Source: Deltaproteobacteria bacterium (GTDB taxonomy: Bacteria; Desulfobacterota; Binatia; UBA9968). From it: 64,000 nucleotides of DNA. Under the pieces are notes generated by a model that saw nothing but the letters and a program-made list of their open reading frames with translations, was not told the origin of the DNA and ran no database searches. How positions within the stretch are numbered: position 1 is the stretch's first letter; every line of letters starts with the position of its first letter. Made by a program: the position numbers and the translations under genes. Positions 31,618-41,442 of the stretch are shown here, piece after piece. Location: contig WHTF01000001.1 in assembly GCA_009379725.1 (NCBI GenBank), positions 40,001 through 104,000 of the forward strand, given 5' to 3'.

Positions 31618-32127
31618 TTGAAGATTCTTGTTCGCCCGGAACACTCCAATGAGTTCATAGCAATCGGGGAGGTGCTCAGATCTGTCTTTCCGACCGACCA
31701 AGAAGCGCAGCTTGTCGAGCAATTGCGTCAACATAGTCGACTGGTGGTTTCGCTGGTAGCGGAACTTGAGGGGCAAATCGTCGGTCATATCGCTTTCAGT
31801 TTTGTACAGATCGCCGGATTGCTCAATGGACCGGTCGGAGCGGGTCTGGCACCGCTCGCGGTCAGTCCTGTGATGCAAAGCCGAGGCGTGGGTGCGCGCC
31901 TGGTTCGCGAAGGCTTATTTGCCTGTGAGCGCAAGGGGATTGGATTTGTCGTCGTCCTCGGCGAGCCTGGGTATTACAAGCGATTCGGCTTCAAACAGGC
32001 CAATCGGTTCGGAGTAGAGAATGAGTGCGGTGCGACTGACGCTTTCATGATTTCAGAATTAAAGACCGGCTCGATTAGGGCTGGGCGGATTCTCTATGCG
32101 CCGGAATTCGCTGAATTGACTGTCTAG
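31618..32127 (+). CDS. GNAT-family N-acetyltransferase
   Basis: 169 residues of the YhbS-like (COG3153) type. The acetyl-CoA-binding motif A is LAVSPVMQSRGVGARLVREG (Q/RxxGxG/A), followed by VVVLGEPGYYKRFGF, the hallmark of this subgroup. The only in-frame start after a stop at 31600 is TTG at 31618 (MKILVRPEH). Substrate unknown. It converges on nth with 25 bases between the stops. Confidence 0.85.
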   Translation: MKILVRPEHSNEFIAIGEVLRSVFPTDQEAQLVEQLRQHSRLVVSLVAELEGQIVGHIAFSFVQIAGLLNGPVGAGLAPLAVSPVMQSRGVGARLVREGLFACERKGIGFVVVLGEPGYYKRFGFKQANRFGVENECGATDAFMISELKTGSIRAGRILYAPEFAELTV

Positions 32128-32152
32128 GGGAATGTCAGATTTCGAGATTATG

Positions 32153-32845
32153 TTACGACGTGAGATTTCTAGAAGGGCAAAACTGATTAACGACACAAGC
32201 ATTGCAATTGGGCTTTCTGGCGTGGCAGATCCGGCGGCCGTGGATGATCAGGCGATGGGAAAAGCCGGTCCACTGATCAGGCGGCAGTATCTTGTTAAGA
32301 TCCAGTTCTATTTTTACCGGATTCGCGCTGCGCGTCAGTCCCAAGCGGCGCGATAATCGCTTGCAATGGGTGTCGACGATAATACCAGGCGAGTCAAAGG
32401 CGTGACCGAGGAGTACATTAGCGGTTTTTCTGCCGACGCCAGCTAGAGTTGTCAATTCCTCCATCGTCCCTGGCACCTCGCCGTTGAACTGTTCGATTAG
32501 CTGGCGAGCACAGGCTTTAAGCGACCTTGCCTTGGCGCGAAACAGGCCCAGCGTGCGGATGATGCTTTCAATCTCTTCCAGAGACGTGTTGGCCAACTGG
32601 ATCGGCGTGGGAAAGCGGTGAAAAAGCTCCGGGGTGACTTTATTGACTGCCGAATCCGTGCACTGGGCTGAAAGAACGACCGCGACGAGAAGCTGAAAAG
32701 TAGTTTCGTATTCCAGCGGAACTTCAAGATCAGGATAAGCTTGAGCCAAGCGCGCTGAGATGGCGCTGGCCCGAGCACTTTTTTCTTTAAGGCTTTCTCT
32801 TTTCCGCTGCCGACTGATTAAAGCAACAGGCTGAGTGGTCTCCAA
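32153..32845 (-). CDS. nth: Endonuclease III
   Basis: DNA glycosylase/AP lyase for oxidised pyrimidines. The helix-hairpin-helix LAGVGRKTANVLLGHAF holds the catalytic Lys, and VDTHCKR the catalytic Asp; the C-terminal [4Fe-4S] loop is C-x6-C-x2-C-x5-C (CHARKPNCNACVVNQFC). The frame extends upstream inside eno; a TTG at 32845, one base after the eno stop and 8 bases after a GAGG inside the eno end, gives 230 residues and fits translational coupling. An ATG at 32887 within eno is the alternative. A second, distinct Nth gene starts at 63578. Confidence 0.92.
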   Translation of the reverse strand: METTQPVALISRQRKRESLKEKSARASAISARLAQAYPDLEVPLEYETTFQLLVAVVLSAQCTDSAVNKVTPELFHRFPTPIQLANTSLEEIESIIRTLGLFRAKARSLKACARQLIEQFNGEVPGTMEELTTLAGVGRKTANVLLGHAFDSPGIIVDTHCKRLSRRLGLTRSANPVKIELDLNKILPPDQWTGFSHRLIIHGRRICHARKPNCNACVVNQFCPSRNLTS

Positions 32846-32846
32846 A

Positions 32847-34181
<1,335 letters not shown>

Positions 34182-34205
34182 TTATATTGCCATTTATCTA
34201 CACAA

Positions 34206-34583
34206 ATGACATTACCATTCAAATTTTCCCAAAGTGGTGTTTTTTATTTTCTGGGCGCGCTCATTCTCCTGCTCGTAACGGTAACGATCATCGGTGAACG
34301 GGGAGCGATCCATTTGTGGCATCTACGCGGAGAAAAGAGCAAAATCGACGAGCAAAATTATCGCCTGCAGAAAGAAAACGAGGCGCTCCGGCAGCGTGTG
34401 TCCCGTATCCGTTACGACAATTACTATCTGGAGAAATTGGCTCGCGAGGAACTTAACATGGTACGACCCGGTGAAGTCGTCTACCGGTTTCCTGGCATCA
34501 AGCTTGATAACGCTCAACGTAATTCAGATAGCGAGGCCCCTTTTGAGTCCCGCCCATCAGCGGTACGAAAAGAACGGCGCTGA
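34206..34583 (+). CDS. ftsB: FtsB/DivIC-family septum formation initiator
   Basis: Small bitopic division protein of the FtsQLB complex. One membrane span (about 13-32, FYFLGALILLLVTVTIIG) is followed by a coiled coil (KIDEQNYRLQKENEALRQRV) and the family tail YYLEKLAREELNMVRPGEVVYRF. From ATG 34206 it has 125 residues; ATG 34179 would add nine residues ahead of the usual start. The place next to eno is the standard eno-ftsB neighbourhood, though here the two genes are divergent. Confidence 0.85.
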   Translation: MTLPFKFSQSGVFYFLGALILLLVTVTIIGERGAIHLWHLRGEKSKIDEQNYRLQKENEALRQRVSRIRYDNYYLEKLAREELNMVRPGEVVYRFPGIKLDNAQRNSDSEAPFESRPSAVRKERR

Positions 34584-35099
34584 GTTCTTCGAAAAATCGT
34601 TAGTCGGTTTCGTTAAAGCTGCTTCTCGGTTCGCGAGACGCTGGATTTTGCGGTTGAAGCGCGAAGACCGAGCTATGCAGCCCAGAGCAGAAAAACACGG
34701 GAAATGCTATTGGGGACTTTGGCTCAAGAACGAAATGATAATACTCATCCATATCCATAAAGGATGCGTTCTCAGACTTGTCCTTTAGCCTTACCTCATT
34801 GAGTCTACCGTGGTTGTAGGGGTACTCATTGATAGCTGAAGGGTGGCTTCGATGTTCGGGTTGACGCCTAAGGACGGTCCCCGCGACCGGACACTTGACA
34901 TAGACGCACGCTCGCAGTAATTCGTCGCGGTGTTGGCATCGAAATCTACAAGGGATATGACAATCGATAGTCGCGTTGTACTCTGCCATTCATTTGCTCA
35001 GACAAGGGGCGAAGAAACTCGCGGGGTCATGGGGGGTACTCGCAAGTTTTACTGCAATGAAACGGTTTGCGTACCCCCGATAAGAAGAGGCTTTTTTAA
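34584..35099. other. Intergenic stretch of about 500 bases, no supported gene
   Basis: Between ftsB and the ThDP enzyme pair. Open frames on both strands lack ribosome sites and family motifs. A TTGACA at about 34895 has no convincing -10. AAGAGG before 35100 is the ribosome site of the next gene. Confidence 0.4.
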
Positions 35100-35612
35100 A
35101 TGGACAACATGGACGCAAAACAATCTGCGCTGGCGATCGTCGCTGGGCTGAAGAAGGCTGGAATCGATTTCGTCGCGACTCTACCCGACGAGAAGATGCT
35201 AGAGGTGATTCGGACAGTCGAGAAAGATTCCGGACTGCGGCATATCCCCCTATGCCGCGAGGAAGAGGGTGTCGGCATTTGTGCCGGCGCATATCTTGCC
35301 GGACGGAAAACCGCCCTGATTTTGCAGAATGCCGGGTTTTTAAATAGTTGTAATGCGGTAACGACAACGTCGCTGCAATTTCAAATACCCACTCTCCTGT
35401 TGATCTATTTTGCGGGTGACATCGGCGATAGGGGCTTCACAACCCTTGGCGCCGTAACCGAGCCAGTACTTCAGGCATTGGGCATCCGCTCGTACGTTCT
35501 ACGCAAAACAGAGGAGATCGACGAAATTTTGGTCGGCGCCCAGATTCTCGCCGAGGATTCAAAGAGACCTGTTGCAGTTCTTCTAACTAAAAGCTTGCTG
35601 GGAGTGAAATGA
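35100..35612 (+). CDS. ThDP-dependent decarboxylase, PYR-domain subunit (sulfopyruvate/phosphonopyruvate decarboxylase alpha-like)
   Basis: 170 residues, a stand-alone N-terminal (pyrimidine-binding) domain of a thiamine diphosphate enzyme, like ComD. The catalytic Glu is in PLCREEEGVGICAGAYLAG; VATLPDEKMLEVI and LLIYFAGDIGDRG also match this group. AAGAGG lies 9 bases before the ATG. It overlaps the next gene by 4 bases, so the two chains surely form one enzyme. Substrate is unknown: sulfopyruvate, phosphonopyruvate or another 2-oxoacid. No coenzyme M or phosphonate genes lie nearby. Confidence 0.82.
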   Translation: MDNMDAKQSALAIVAGLKKAGIDFVATLPDEKMLEVIRTVEKDSGLRHIPLCREEEGVGICAGAYLAGRKTALILQNAGFLNSCNAVTTTSLQFQIPTLLLIYFAGDIGDRGFTTLGAVTEPVLQALGIRSYVLRKTEEIDEILVGAQILAEDSKRPVAVLLTKSLLGVK

Positions 35613-36211
35613 TGCAACGCTATGCATACTTGAAGGCCATTGCCGATGACACGGGAAACGCCCTGGCGGTCTGCACCGGTTGGAGCGCGCGTGAATGGTG
35701 GGCGGTTCGTCCCAGCGATGGAAATCTCAAGACGCGCACTTTAGGATTAGTCTCTTCCATTGCGGCAGGCCTTGCTTTCGCGTTGCCGCACCGCAAGGTC
35801 ATTGCAATTGACGGTGACGGCGCTTTTCTCATGAACCTATGCGGCCTGCCGACTATCGCTTTACAAAGGCCACCCAATCTCATCCACCTGCTGTTCGACA
35901 ACGAAGTTTATGAAGCCTCCGGCGGAACCGCGACCGCTTCCCACATTGCCGATGCCGTGTCACTGGCCAAAGGCGCAGGCTATCCACACGCCTGCTGGGT
36001 CAGCACCGCCGAGGAGTTTAGAGCAGAGTTTCTGCAGGCATGGCAGAGCGATCGGCTGAGCCTGATCGCTGTCAAGGTTGAACCGGGCCAACCGAAGGAT
36101 CTACCACCCCTTGCGCTCGATGAACTGGAAAACAAATATACTTTTATGCGCTATCTGGAACGGACCGAAAAAAAAGGCATATTGAGCCCCGGCTTCGACT
36201 CAAAAAGTTGA
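35609..36211 (+). CDS. ThDP-dependent decarboxylase, PP-domain subunit (sulfopyruvate decarboxylase beta-like)
   Basis: 200 residues carrying the diphosphate-binding domain: the ThDP motif starts GDGAFLMN and ends LLFDNEVYEASGG (GDG...DN). It is the partner of the preceding gene through an ATGA overlap. ComE-like by size and motif; the split PYR/PP arrangement is typical of sulfopyruvate decarboxylase and of some phosphonopyruvate decarboxylase relatives. It converges on the acyltransferase gene with 14 bases between the stops. Confidence 0.82.
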   Translation: MMQRYAYLKAIADDTGNALAVCTGWSAREWWAVRPSDGNLKTRTLGLVSSIAAGLAFALPHRKVIAIDGDGAFLMNLCGLPTIALQRPPNLIHLLFDNEVYEASGGTATASHIADAVSLAKGAGYPHACWVSTAEEFRAEFLQAWQSDRLSLIAVKVEPGQPKDLPPLALDELENKYTFMRYLERTEKKGILSPGFDSKS

Positions 36212-36225
36212 CGTGACACAGTTCC

Positions 36226-37233
36226 TCACGGCGATGGCTGCTGGCCGGCATTAGTGTGGCTCGTTAACGCTCCGGAATTGAGCCTTTTGGCCCGGGGGAT
36301 TCTTTCCTTACGTGGAAAACCAAGCCAATTCCACTGATCAGGATAGCGGCGGATAACATCCTCAAGGTGGCGCGTGTACAGAGCCGTCGTCGCCGCGATG
36401 CTTGCTTCGAGGTCGTTTTTTTGAATAGGCTCAATCGCCGGTCCAATGGCAAGCATCACAGAGCCATCGGGTTGGCGGGTTGCGAACATCGGTAACGTCA
36501 CCGCGCTGGTGCGTAGAGCCAGAGTCGCTGGCCCCCTGGGCGCCGGTAACTGTTGTCCCAGAAAGTCAACCATAACATCGCCGGATTTGAACTCATCGGC
36601 AATCACCAAAACAATGCGATTTTCACGCAATGCTTTGAGAATGCCGCGAACTGCATCCCGGCGTGGTTTTGCCGATATAGTGTGCATCCCAAGTTGCGTC
36701 CGATATTTGGTAATTAGCCGGGCGAATTGCTCATCCCCCGGATGTTTCACCACGACGCTAAAATGATAACCCGAGGCCGCAAGTCGCGCACCGATCAGGG
36801 TGAATGTGCCCAAATGGGCGCTGAGTGCAAGCACGCCTTTTCCATAGCGCAGGGCATGCTGCAAATGTTCTTCTCCCTGCAGGTGCACGGTTTGAATAAT
36901 TTTTTCTCTTGGGGAATGCATAACAACTGTAGTTTCGAGCACGCCGCGTGCGAAATTCTTCCATGCGCGCCATACAAACGCCTTTCTCTCCCTTTGCGTG
37001 ATCAACTGATCCCCCAGCGCCGCCGAAACATTTTCCTCCATCCGAGTTCGGTATTTCCACAGGAGGCGATGGGTCATCCAAGCCCACAAAGTCGACACCG
37101 GGATTAACAGTCGATTAGGCAACCAACGCGTTGCCGCAATAAAACCGCGCAATGCATATTCTCCCATGCGATAACGCAAAACATACAAAACTCCTCCGAT
37201 GGCAGAGCGATTTTTCTTTCTTCGCGGCGTCAT
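36226..37233 (-). CDS. LpxL/HtrB-like lysophospholipid acyltransferase
   Basis: Inner-membrane acyltransferase family that adds secondary acyl chains to lipid A. Seen: WRAWKNFARGVLETTV, the catalytic SAHLGTFTLIG, PGDEQFARLI and VIADEFKSGDVMVDFLGQQ...PRGPATLALRT, ending in QWNWLGFPRK. The usual H-x4-E/D dyad reads HLGTFT, with Thr at the acidic position. The frame runs upstream past a terminator; ATG 37233 (335 residues) is the first start after that hairpin. Lipid A substrate is inferred, and other glycerolipid substrates are possible. Confidence 0.8.
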   Translation of the reverse strand: MTPRRKKNRSAIGGVLYVLRYRMGEYALRGFIAATRWLPNRLLIPVSTLWAWMTHRLLWKYRTRMEENVSAALGDQLITQRERKAFVWRAWKNFARGVLETTVVMHSPREKIIQTVHLQGEEHLQHALRYGKGVLALSAHLGTFTLIGARLAASGYHFSVVVKHPGDEQFARLITKYRTQLGMHTISAKPRRDAVRGILKALRENRIVLVIADEFKSGDVMVDFLGQQLPAPRGPATLALRTSAVTLPMFATRQPDGSVMLAIGPAIEPIQKNDLEASIAATTALYTRHLEDVIRRYPDQWNWLGFPRKERIPRAKRLNSGALTSHTNAGQQPSP

Positions 37234-37288
37234 GACAAACTTATGAAGTCGTTTCTCCCACTTTTCAAGGGATTGGAACTTACCGGGC

Positions 37289-37324
37289 AAAAAAAGGCGG
37301 TGAATGCCGCCGGCATTCACCGCC
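37289..37324 (-). terminator. Strong intrinsic terminator of the Fe-S operon / unknown gene
   Basis: Perfect 13-bp stem, ggcggtgaatgcc and ggcattcaccgcc, with a 3-base loop (296-324). On the minus strand it is followed by seven T residues (289-295). It lies 30 bases past the stop of the 152-residue gene and before the acyltransferase start. Confidence 0.9.
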
Positions 37325-37354
37325 CTCAAACTGGCAAACTGTTTCGATCGCTCC

Positions 37355-37813
37355 TTATCGGCTTGCGGCTTTGCGCATCCGCGGCGTCGATCTGCGCGCC
37401 ACCGACACGTCACCCTTTCTTCGACTGTTTCTCGCGGTTAACTGATAAATTCTAGCTTTGGAATGACTTTCGACCTTCTGTGCTTTCCAAAGCATCAGTC
37501 CATCGCGTAAATAGCTGGGCTCAAAGCCGAGCATTTCGCATACATTGGCGAAAGAGAAAAGCCAATCGGTGTTCTCTTCCAAGATCCATTCCTCTGCTTC
37601 TTGAAAAAGGATCTTTCCCTTACCGTCCTTTGCGAATACATACTTCTGAAAGCAAGCGATGGCGTCTTCCAAAACCGCGAGCAGAAGTTTTTTCTCCGGC
37701 TCGAGATAGAGCTTTCGACGGAAAGTCTCCAAGTACTGATCCGGCATCAGGGTGTCCGGCTGAAATAGCGAGGTAACCCTTTCTTCCATGCTTAGTCCTG
37801 TATCATAACTCAT
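37355..37813 (-). CDS. Conserved hypothetical protein (deltaproteobacterial-type)
   Basis: 152 residues of unknown function. Core LLLAVLEDAIACFQKYVF, then a WI...NTDWLFSFANVCEMLGFEPSYLRDGL region resembling small proteins I associate with deltaproteobacterial genomes; the tail from about 115 on is basic (KARIYQLTARNSRRKG, RRSTPRMRK). GGAGG lies 8 bases before ATG 37813. It follows the Rrf2 gene by 64 bases in the same direction and ends at a strong terminator, so it may be the last gene of the Fe-S operon. No catalytic motif seen. Confidence 0.7.
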   Translation of the reverse strand: MSYDTGLSMEERVTSLFQPDTLMPDQYLETFRRKLYLEPEKKLLLAVLEDAIACFQKYVFAKDGKGKILFQEAEEWILEENTDWLFSFANVCEMLGFEPSYLRDGLMLWKAQKVESHSKARIYQLTARNSRRKGDVSVARRSTPRMRKAASR

Positions 37814-37877
37814 AGCTCCCACCTCCCTATAGGGTACGGGCCTGCCTTCATGTCGGGTGAAGTTTTATCGATTCTTA

Positions 37878-38333
37878 TCATGCCGCACTCGATAGAGAAG
37901 AAGCGCTCACAATATCCCGACATGGAGTGCGTCGTAAATCTGCTAACGTCGTTCGGGTAAAGACCTCTGTCACCTTTCGTTGAATCTCGCTCCAAACTCC
38001 CACCATCGTGCAACGGGGCAACTGATCACAGCTGAACTCCTCATCCATGCACGCATTGACCGTAATAGATCCTTCAAGCGCTTCAATTACGTCGTAGAAA
38101 GATATCTCATTCGCTGAACGGGCCAAGCTATATCCGCCGCACGATCCGCGTTTGGATCTAATCAATCCGCGACGCATGAGATCTTGAATAATCTTCTCTA
38201 GAAATTTTTTAGGCACATTCTGTTGCTTGGCAATCTCCGTGATGGAACAACACTTTTCCGGGTCTTGCGTCGAAAGATAAATGATCGCACGTAACCCGTA
38301 ATCGACCCGACGAGGAATCTGCATCAGGCTCAT
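37878..38333 (-). CDS. iscR: Rrf2-family transcriptional regulator (IscR-like)
   Basis: 151 residues with the N-terminal winged helix MQIPRRVDYGLRAIIYLSTQ, the recognition region ITEIAKQQNVPKKFLEKIIQDL and KRGSCGGYSLAR. Three cysteines in ACMDEEFSCDQLPRC (C-x6-C-x5-C) match the [2Fe-2S] ligand group of IscR (x5-x5 in E. coli). It is the last regulator gene of an operon of Fe-S assembly genes, starting 5 bases after the desulfurase stop. An IscR-type operator lies at the operon promoter (42717-42741), so it probably controls its own operon in response to cluster status. ATG 38324 is an alternative start. Confidence 0.87.
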   Translation of the reverse strand: MSLMQIPRRVDYGLRAIIYLSTQDPEKCCSITEIAKQQNVPKKFLEKIIQDLMRRGLIRSKRGSCGGYSLARSANEISFYDVIEALEGSITVNACMDEEFSCDQLPRCTMVGVWSEIQRKVTEVFTRTTLADLRRTPCRDIVSASSLSSAA

Positions 38334-38338
38334 AGCCC

Positions 38339-39565
38339 TTACCCCCTTGCTCCGATACTGTTGGAAATAGCTTGAGCCGGTGGCTGATTCCGCTGCTCAA
38401 CACCCAATTTGCCCAATGCAGACAGCCCCTCTAACCTTTTGACGATGGCAGGCACTTTTTCGTTCACACAGCGAACCTCGTCTTCTGTATTTAGCCGGCT
38501 CAGGCTAAACCGAACCGCTCCTTGCACCCAGTCCGGTGGAATTCTCATCGCACGTAGGACATGGGATGGCTCTGAGGAGCCGGACGTACAGGCGGAGCCG
38601 GTCGAAGCACAGATGCCATGTTGATCGAGCAATACTAAAATGGATTCGCCTTCCAGGTACCTAAAACTGATATTTAGCGTATTCGGCAACCTTTTCGCTT
38701 TATCGCCATTAACACGGGCGCTGGGACAAGATCCGAGCAAAGAATCCTGCAGCTGGTCACGCAAGGTGCTTACCCGCGCAACATCATCATCCAGGTGCTC
38801 CAGAGCTGCTCTCGCCGCCGTCCCCATGCCGACAACCCCCGCGACGTTTTCCGTTCCGGCGCGGCGGTTGCGCTCCTGATGCCCTCCGATGACGAAGGGG
38901 GAAAATGTTATGCCGCGTCGAACGTAGAGCGCGCCGACCCCCTTGGGCCCATGAAACTTGTGGGCCGAGATAGTCAAGAGATCAATAGGACTGTTGTTTA
39001 CGATTATAGGAAGCTTTCCCGCCGCCTGCACCGCATCGACGTGGAAAGGAATTCCCTTGGCTCTAACGATCTCGCCGATTCGTTCAATCGGAAAAATAAC
39101 CCCTGTTTCATTGTTTGCATACATGACTGAGACCAAAGCGGTGTCGCTGGTAACCGAATCACGGAGCTCGTCCAAGTCCAACGTGCCGTCTTGATCCACA
39201 CCAAGCCATGTTACCCGATAACCTTTTTTTTCTAGGTGCCGGCACAAACCTAGGACGGCCGGATGCTCCACCTGGGTAGTGACGATATGGCGTTTTTCCG
39301 GGTGTGCCTCCAGCAATCCGCGGATCGCGGCATTATCGCCCTCGGTGCCACAGCTGGTGAAAATGATTTCCACCGGATCAGCAGCCCCGATCAGAGCCGC
39401 AACCTGTTCCCTGGCTTGGCTAATTCGCCCTCCAACTTGGCTGCCAAAGCCATGAATGCTTGACGGATTGCCGTAAAGCTCCGTGAAGAACGGAGCCATC
39501 GCGTCAAACACCTCCGGCAATACTCGAGTGGTGGCGTTATTATCGAAGTAAATCTCAGATCCCAT
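38339..39565 (-). CDS. Cysteine desulfurase (NifS/IscS group), second copy in operon
   Basis: PLP enzyme that takes sulfur from cysteine for Fe-S assembly; 408 residues. YFDNNATTRV, EVEHPAVLG-type His (QVEHPAVL), the PLP Lys in TISAHKFHGPKG and the active Cys in ASTGSACTSGSSEPSH mark a group I (NifS/IscS) enzyme. It lies 24 bases after sufB and 5 bases before the Rrf2 gene. Clearly paralogous to the iscS at 41443-42672 but diverged over most of its length, so it is not a recent duplicate. The C-terminal tail of about 25 residues is less conserved. Confidence 0.93.
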   Translation of the reverse strand: MGSEIYFDNNATTRVLPEVFDAMAPFFTELYGNPSSIHGFGSQVGGRISQAREQVAALIGAADPVEIIFTSCGTEGDNAAIRGLLEAHPEKRHIVTTQVEHPAVLGLCRHLEKKGYRVTWLGVDQDGTLDLDELRDSVTSDTALVSVMYANNETGVIFPIERIGEIVRAKGIPFHVDAVQAAGKLPIIVNNSPIDLLTISAHKFHGPKGVGALYVRRGITFSPFVIGGHQERNRRAGTENVAGVVGMGTAARAALEHLDDDVARVSTLRDQLQDSLLGSCPSARVNGDKAKRLPNTLNISFRYLEGESILVLLDQHGICASTGSACTSGSSEPSHVLRAMRIPPDWVQGAVRFSLSRLNTEDEVRCVNEKVPAIVKRLEGLSALGKLGVEQRNQPPAQAISNSIGARG

Positions 39566-39589
39566 TGTTCGCTCCGTCCGAACTGCTAG

Positions 39590-41050
39590 TTAGCCGACAC
39601 TGCCCTCCAAACTCACTCCCAAGAGTTTTTGCGCTTCTACCGCAAACTCCATGGGCAATTCACGAAAAACCTGTTTACAAAAGCCGCTCACGATCATATT
39701 AACGGCATCTTCCGTAGAGATCCCCCGCTGGCGGCAGTAAAATAGCTGATCCTCGCCGATTTTCGATGTGGATGCTTCATGCTCGACTTGCGATCTGCTG
39801 TTTAAAACCTCCAAATATGGAAAGGTGTGCGCTCCACATTTGTCTCCGAGCAACAACGAGTCACATTGAGAGTAGTTCCGTGCTCCCGCCGCCCCCTTCA
39901 TGATCTTCACTAAACCGCGGTACGTATTCTGTCCGTGTCCGGCGGAAATACCTTTCGAAATAATAGTGCTCTTGGTGTTCTTGCCGATGTGGATCATCTT
40001 GGTGCCGGTATCGGCTTGCTGGTAGTTATTAGTCAACGCCACCGAATAGAACTCACCCACCGAATCGTCGCCCTGCAGAAGACAACTCGGATATTTCCAA
40101 GTTATCGCGGAGCCGGTCTCCACCTGGGTCCACGAAATCTTCGAGCGCTTTCCGGCGCATCTGCCGCGCTTGGTGACAAAATTGTAAATGCCGCCGCGGC
40201 CCTCGGAATCTCCCGGATACCAGTTTTGTACCGTCGAATACTTGATCTGGGCATTGTCATGTGCGACCAGTTCCACGACCGCTGCATGCAATTGATTTTT
40301 GTCGCGCATTGGCGCCGTACACCCCTCTAGATAGCTTACCGAACTTCCCTCCTCGGCGACAATAAGGGTACGTTCGAATTGTCCCGTCTCTGAAGCATTG
40401 ATACGGAAATATGTCGAAAGCTCCATGGGACAACGCACACCCTTGGGGATGTAACAAAATGAGCCATCACTAAAGACCGCTGAGTTCAAGGCGGCAAAGA
40501 AATTATCCGTATAAGGAACCACGGAACCCAGATATTTCTGAATTAAATTAGGATGATTTTGCAATGCCTCGGAGAACGAACAAAAAATAACCCCCATCTC
40601 CCCCAATTTTCCTTTAAAGGTCGTCGCCACGGACACGCTGTCAAAGACGGCATCGACCGCAACTCCAGCAAGACGCTCCTGCTCTCGCAAGGGAATGCCG
40701 AGCTTTTCGTAAGTTTTCAGCAGTTCGGGATCAACTTCCTCCAAACTCTTGGGACCGTCTCCCTTATTCTTTGGCGCCGAATAATAACTAATCGCCTGAT
40801 AGTCAATGGTCGGATAACGGACCATGGCCCACTTTGGTTCCGCCTGAGTTTTTTCTAGTTTTGCCCAGTGTCGGTAAGCCTTGAGACGCCACTCCAGCAT
40901 GAACTCCGGCTCATTTTTCTTCGTCGAAATCAGGCGGATGACGTCTTCATTCAAACCCGGCGGTACGGTATCCGATTCGATGTCTGTGACAAACCCGTAC
41001 TTGTATTCGCGTCGGGTCAGATCTTCTACCGTATTGTTACCAGTTTTCAT
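39590..41050 (-). CDS. sufB: Fe-S cluster assembly scaffold protein SufB
   Basis: 486 residues, full length for SufB. In E. coli SufB builds clusters in a SufBC2D complex. The C-terminal block [14 protein letters not shown] holds the cysteine equivalent to E. coli Cys405, and [23 protein letters not shown] the conserved Glu; the beta-helix core and N-terminal [12 protein letters not shown] are intact. It lies between the A-type carrier gene (32 bases) and the second desulfurase gene (24 bases). SufC (ATPase) and SufD are not encoded next to it or elsewhere in the window. Confidence 0.96.
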   Translation of the reverse strand: MKTGNNTVEDLTRREYKYGFVTDIESDTVPPGLNEDVIRLISTKKNEPEFMLEWRLKAYRHWAKLEKTQAEPKWAMVRYPTIDYQAISYYSAPKNKGDGPKSLEEVDPELLKTYEKLGIPLREQERLAGVAVDAVFDSVSVATTFKGKLGEMGVIFCSFSEALQNHPNLIQKYLGSVVPYTDNFFAALNSAVFSDGSFCYIPKGVRCPMELSTYFRINASETGQFERTLIVAEEGSSVSYLEGCTAPMRDKNQLHAAVVELVAHDNAQIKYSTVQNWYPGDSEGRGGIYNFVTKRGRCAGKRSKISWTQVETGSAITWKYPSCLLQGDDSVGEFYSVALTNNYQQADTGTKMIHIGKNTKSTIISKGISAGHGQNTYRGLVKIMKGAAGARNYSQCDSLLLGDKCGAHTFPYLEVLNSRSQVEHEASTSKIGEDQLFYCRQRGISTEDAVNMIVSGFCKQVFRELPMEFAVEAQKLLGVSLEGSVG

Positions 41051-41082
41051 GATTGCGATTCCTATAAGGCTGCGACTGCTTC

Positions 41083-41412
41083 TTAGACTGTGAAAGAGGC
41101 ACCGCAGCCGCAGGCTTTTTTAACATTGGGATTTTGAAAAACAAATCCCGACTCCATCAATTCCTCTTTGTAATCGAGCTCCGTGCCCATGAGATAAAGC
41201 AAGCTCTTCATGTCGACCAGAACCTTCGCGCCATCCTTCTCAAAGATTTTATCGGTTCCCTTTGGCAGATCAAAGTCCAGCTTGTATTGCAGGCCCGAAC
41301 AGCCGCCACCGACCACTTTAAGCCTTAATCCTTGCCCTTCGCGGTTCTCAGCAATGACCATTTCTTTGATGCGTGCGGCGGCACGCTCGGTTAGATTAAT
41401 TCCTGTGGCCAT
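41083..41412 (-). CDS. A-type Fe-S carrier protein (IscA/SufA/ErpA family)
   Basis: 109 residues that carry or transfer Fe-S clusters. The three ligand cysteines are in GGGCSGLQY and ACGCGASF. The core [16 protein letters not shown] and [19 protein letters not shown] is standard. It lies between iscS and sufB in the same direction with gaps of about 30 bases. IscA, SufA and ErpA cannot be separated by sequence alone. Confidence 0.95.
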   Translation of the reverse strand: MATGINLTERAAARIKEMVIAENREGQGLRLKVVGGGCSGLQYKLDFDLPKGTDKIFEKDGAKVLVDMKSLLYLMGTELDYKEELMESGFVFQNPNVKKACGCGASFTV

Positions 41413-41442
41413 ACAGCCGTTTCTCCTGTAAAGATAAAATGA

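Noticed and set aside
34895..34925. TTGACA with a TAATTC 17 bases on
   Set aside because: The -10 is poor and the distance to the next start is about 180 bases.
34600..34989. Minus-strand frame of 129 codons between ftsB and the ThDP genes
   Set aside because: No ribosome site, unusual Cys/His/Arg composition and no recognisable domain; it could still be real but I cannot support it.
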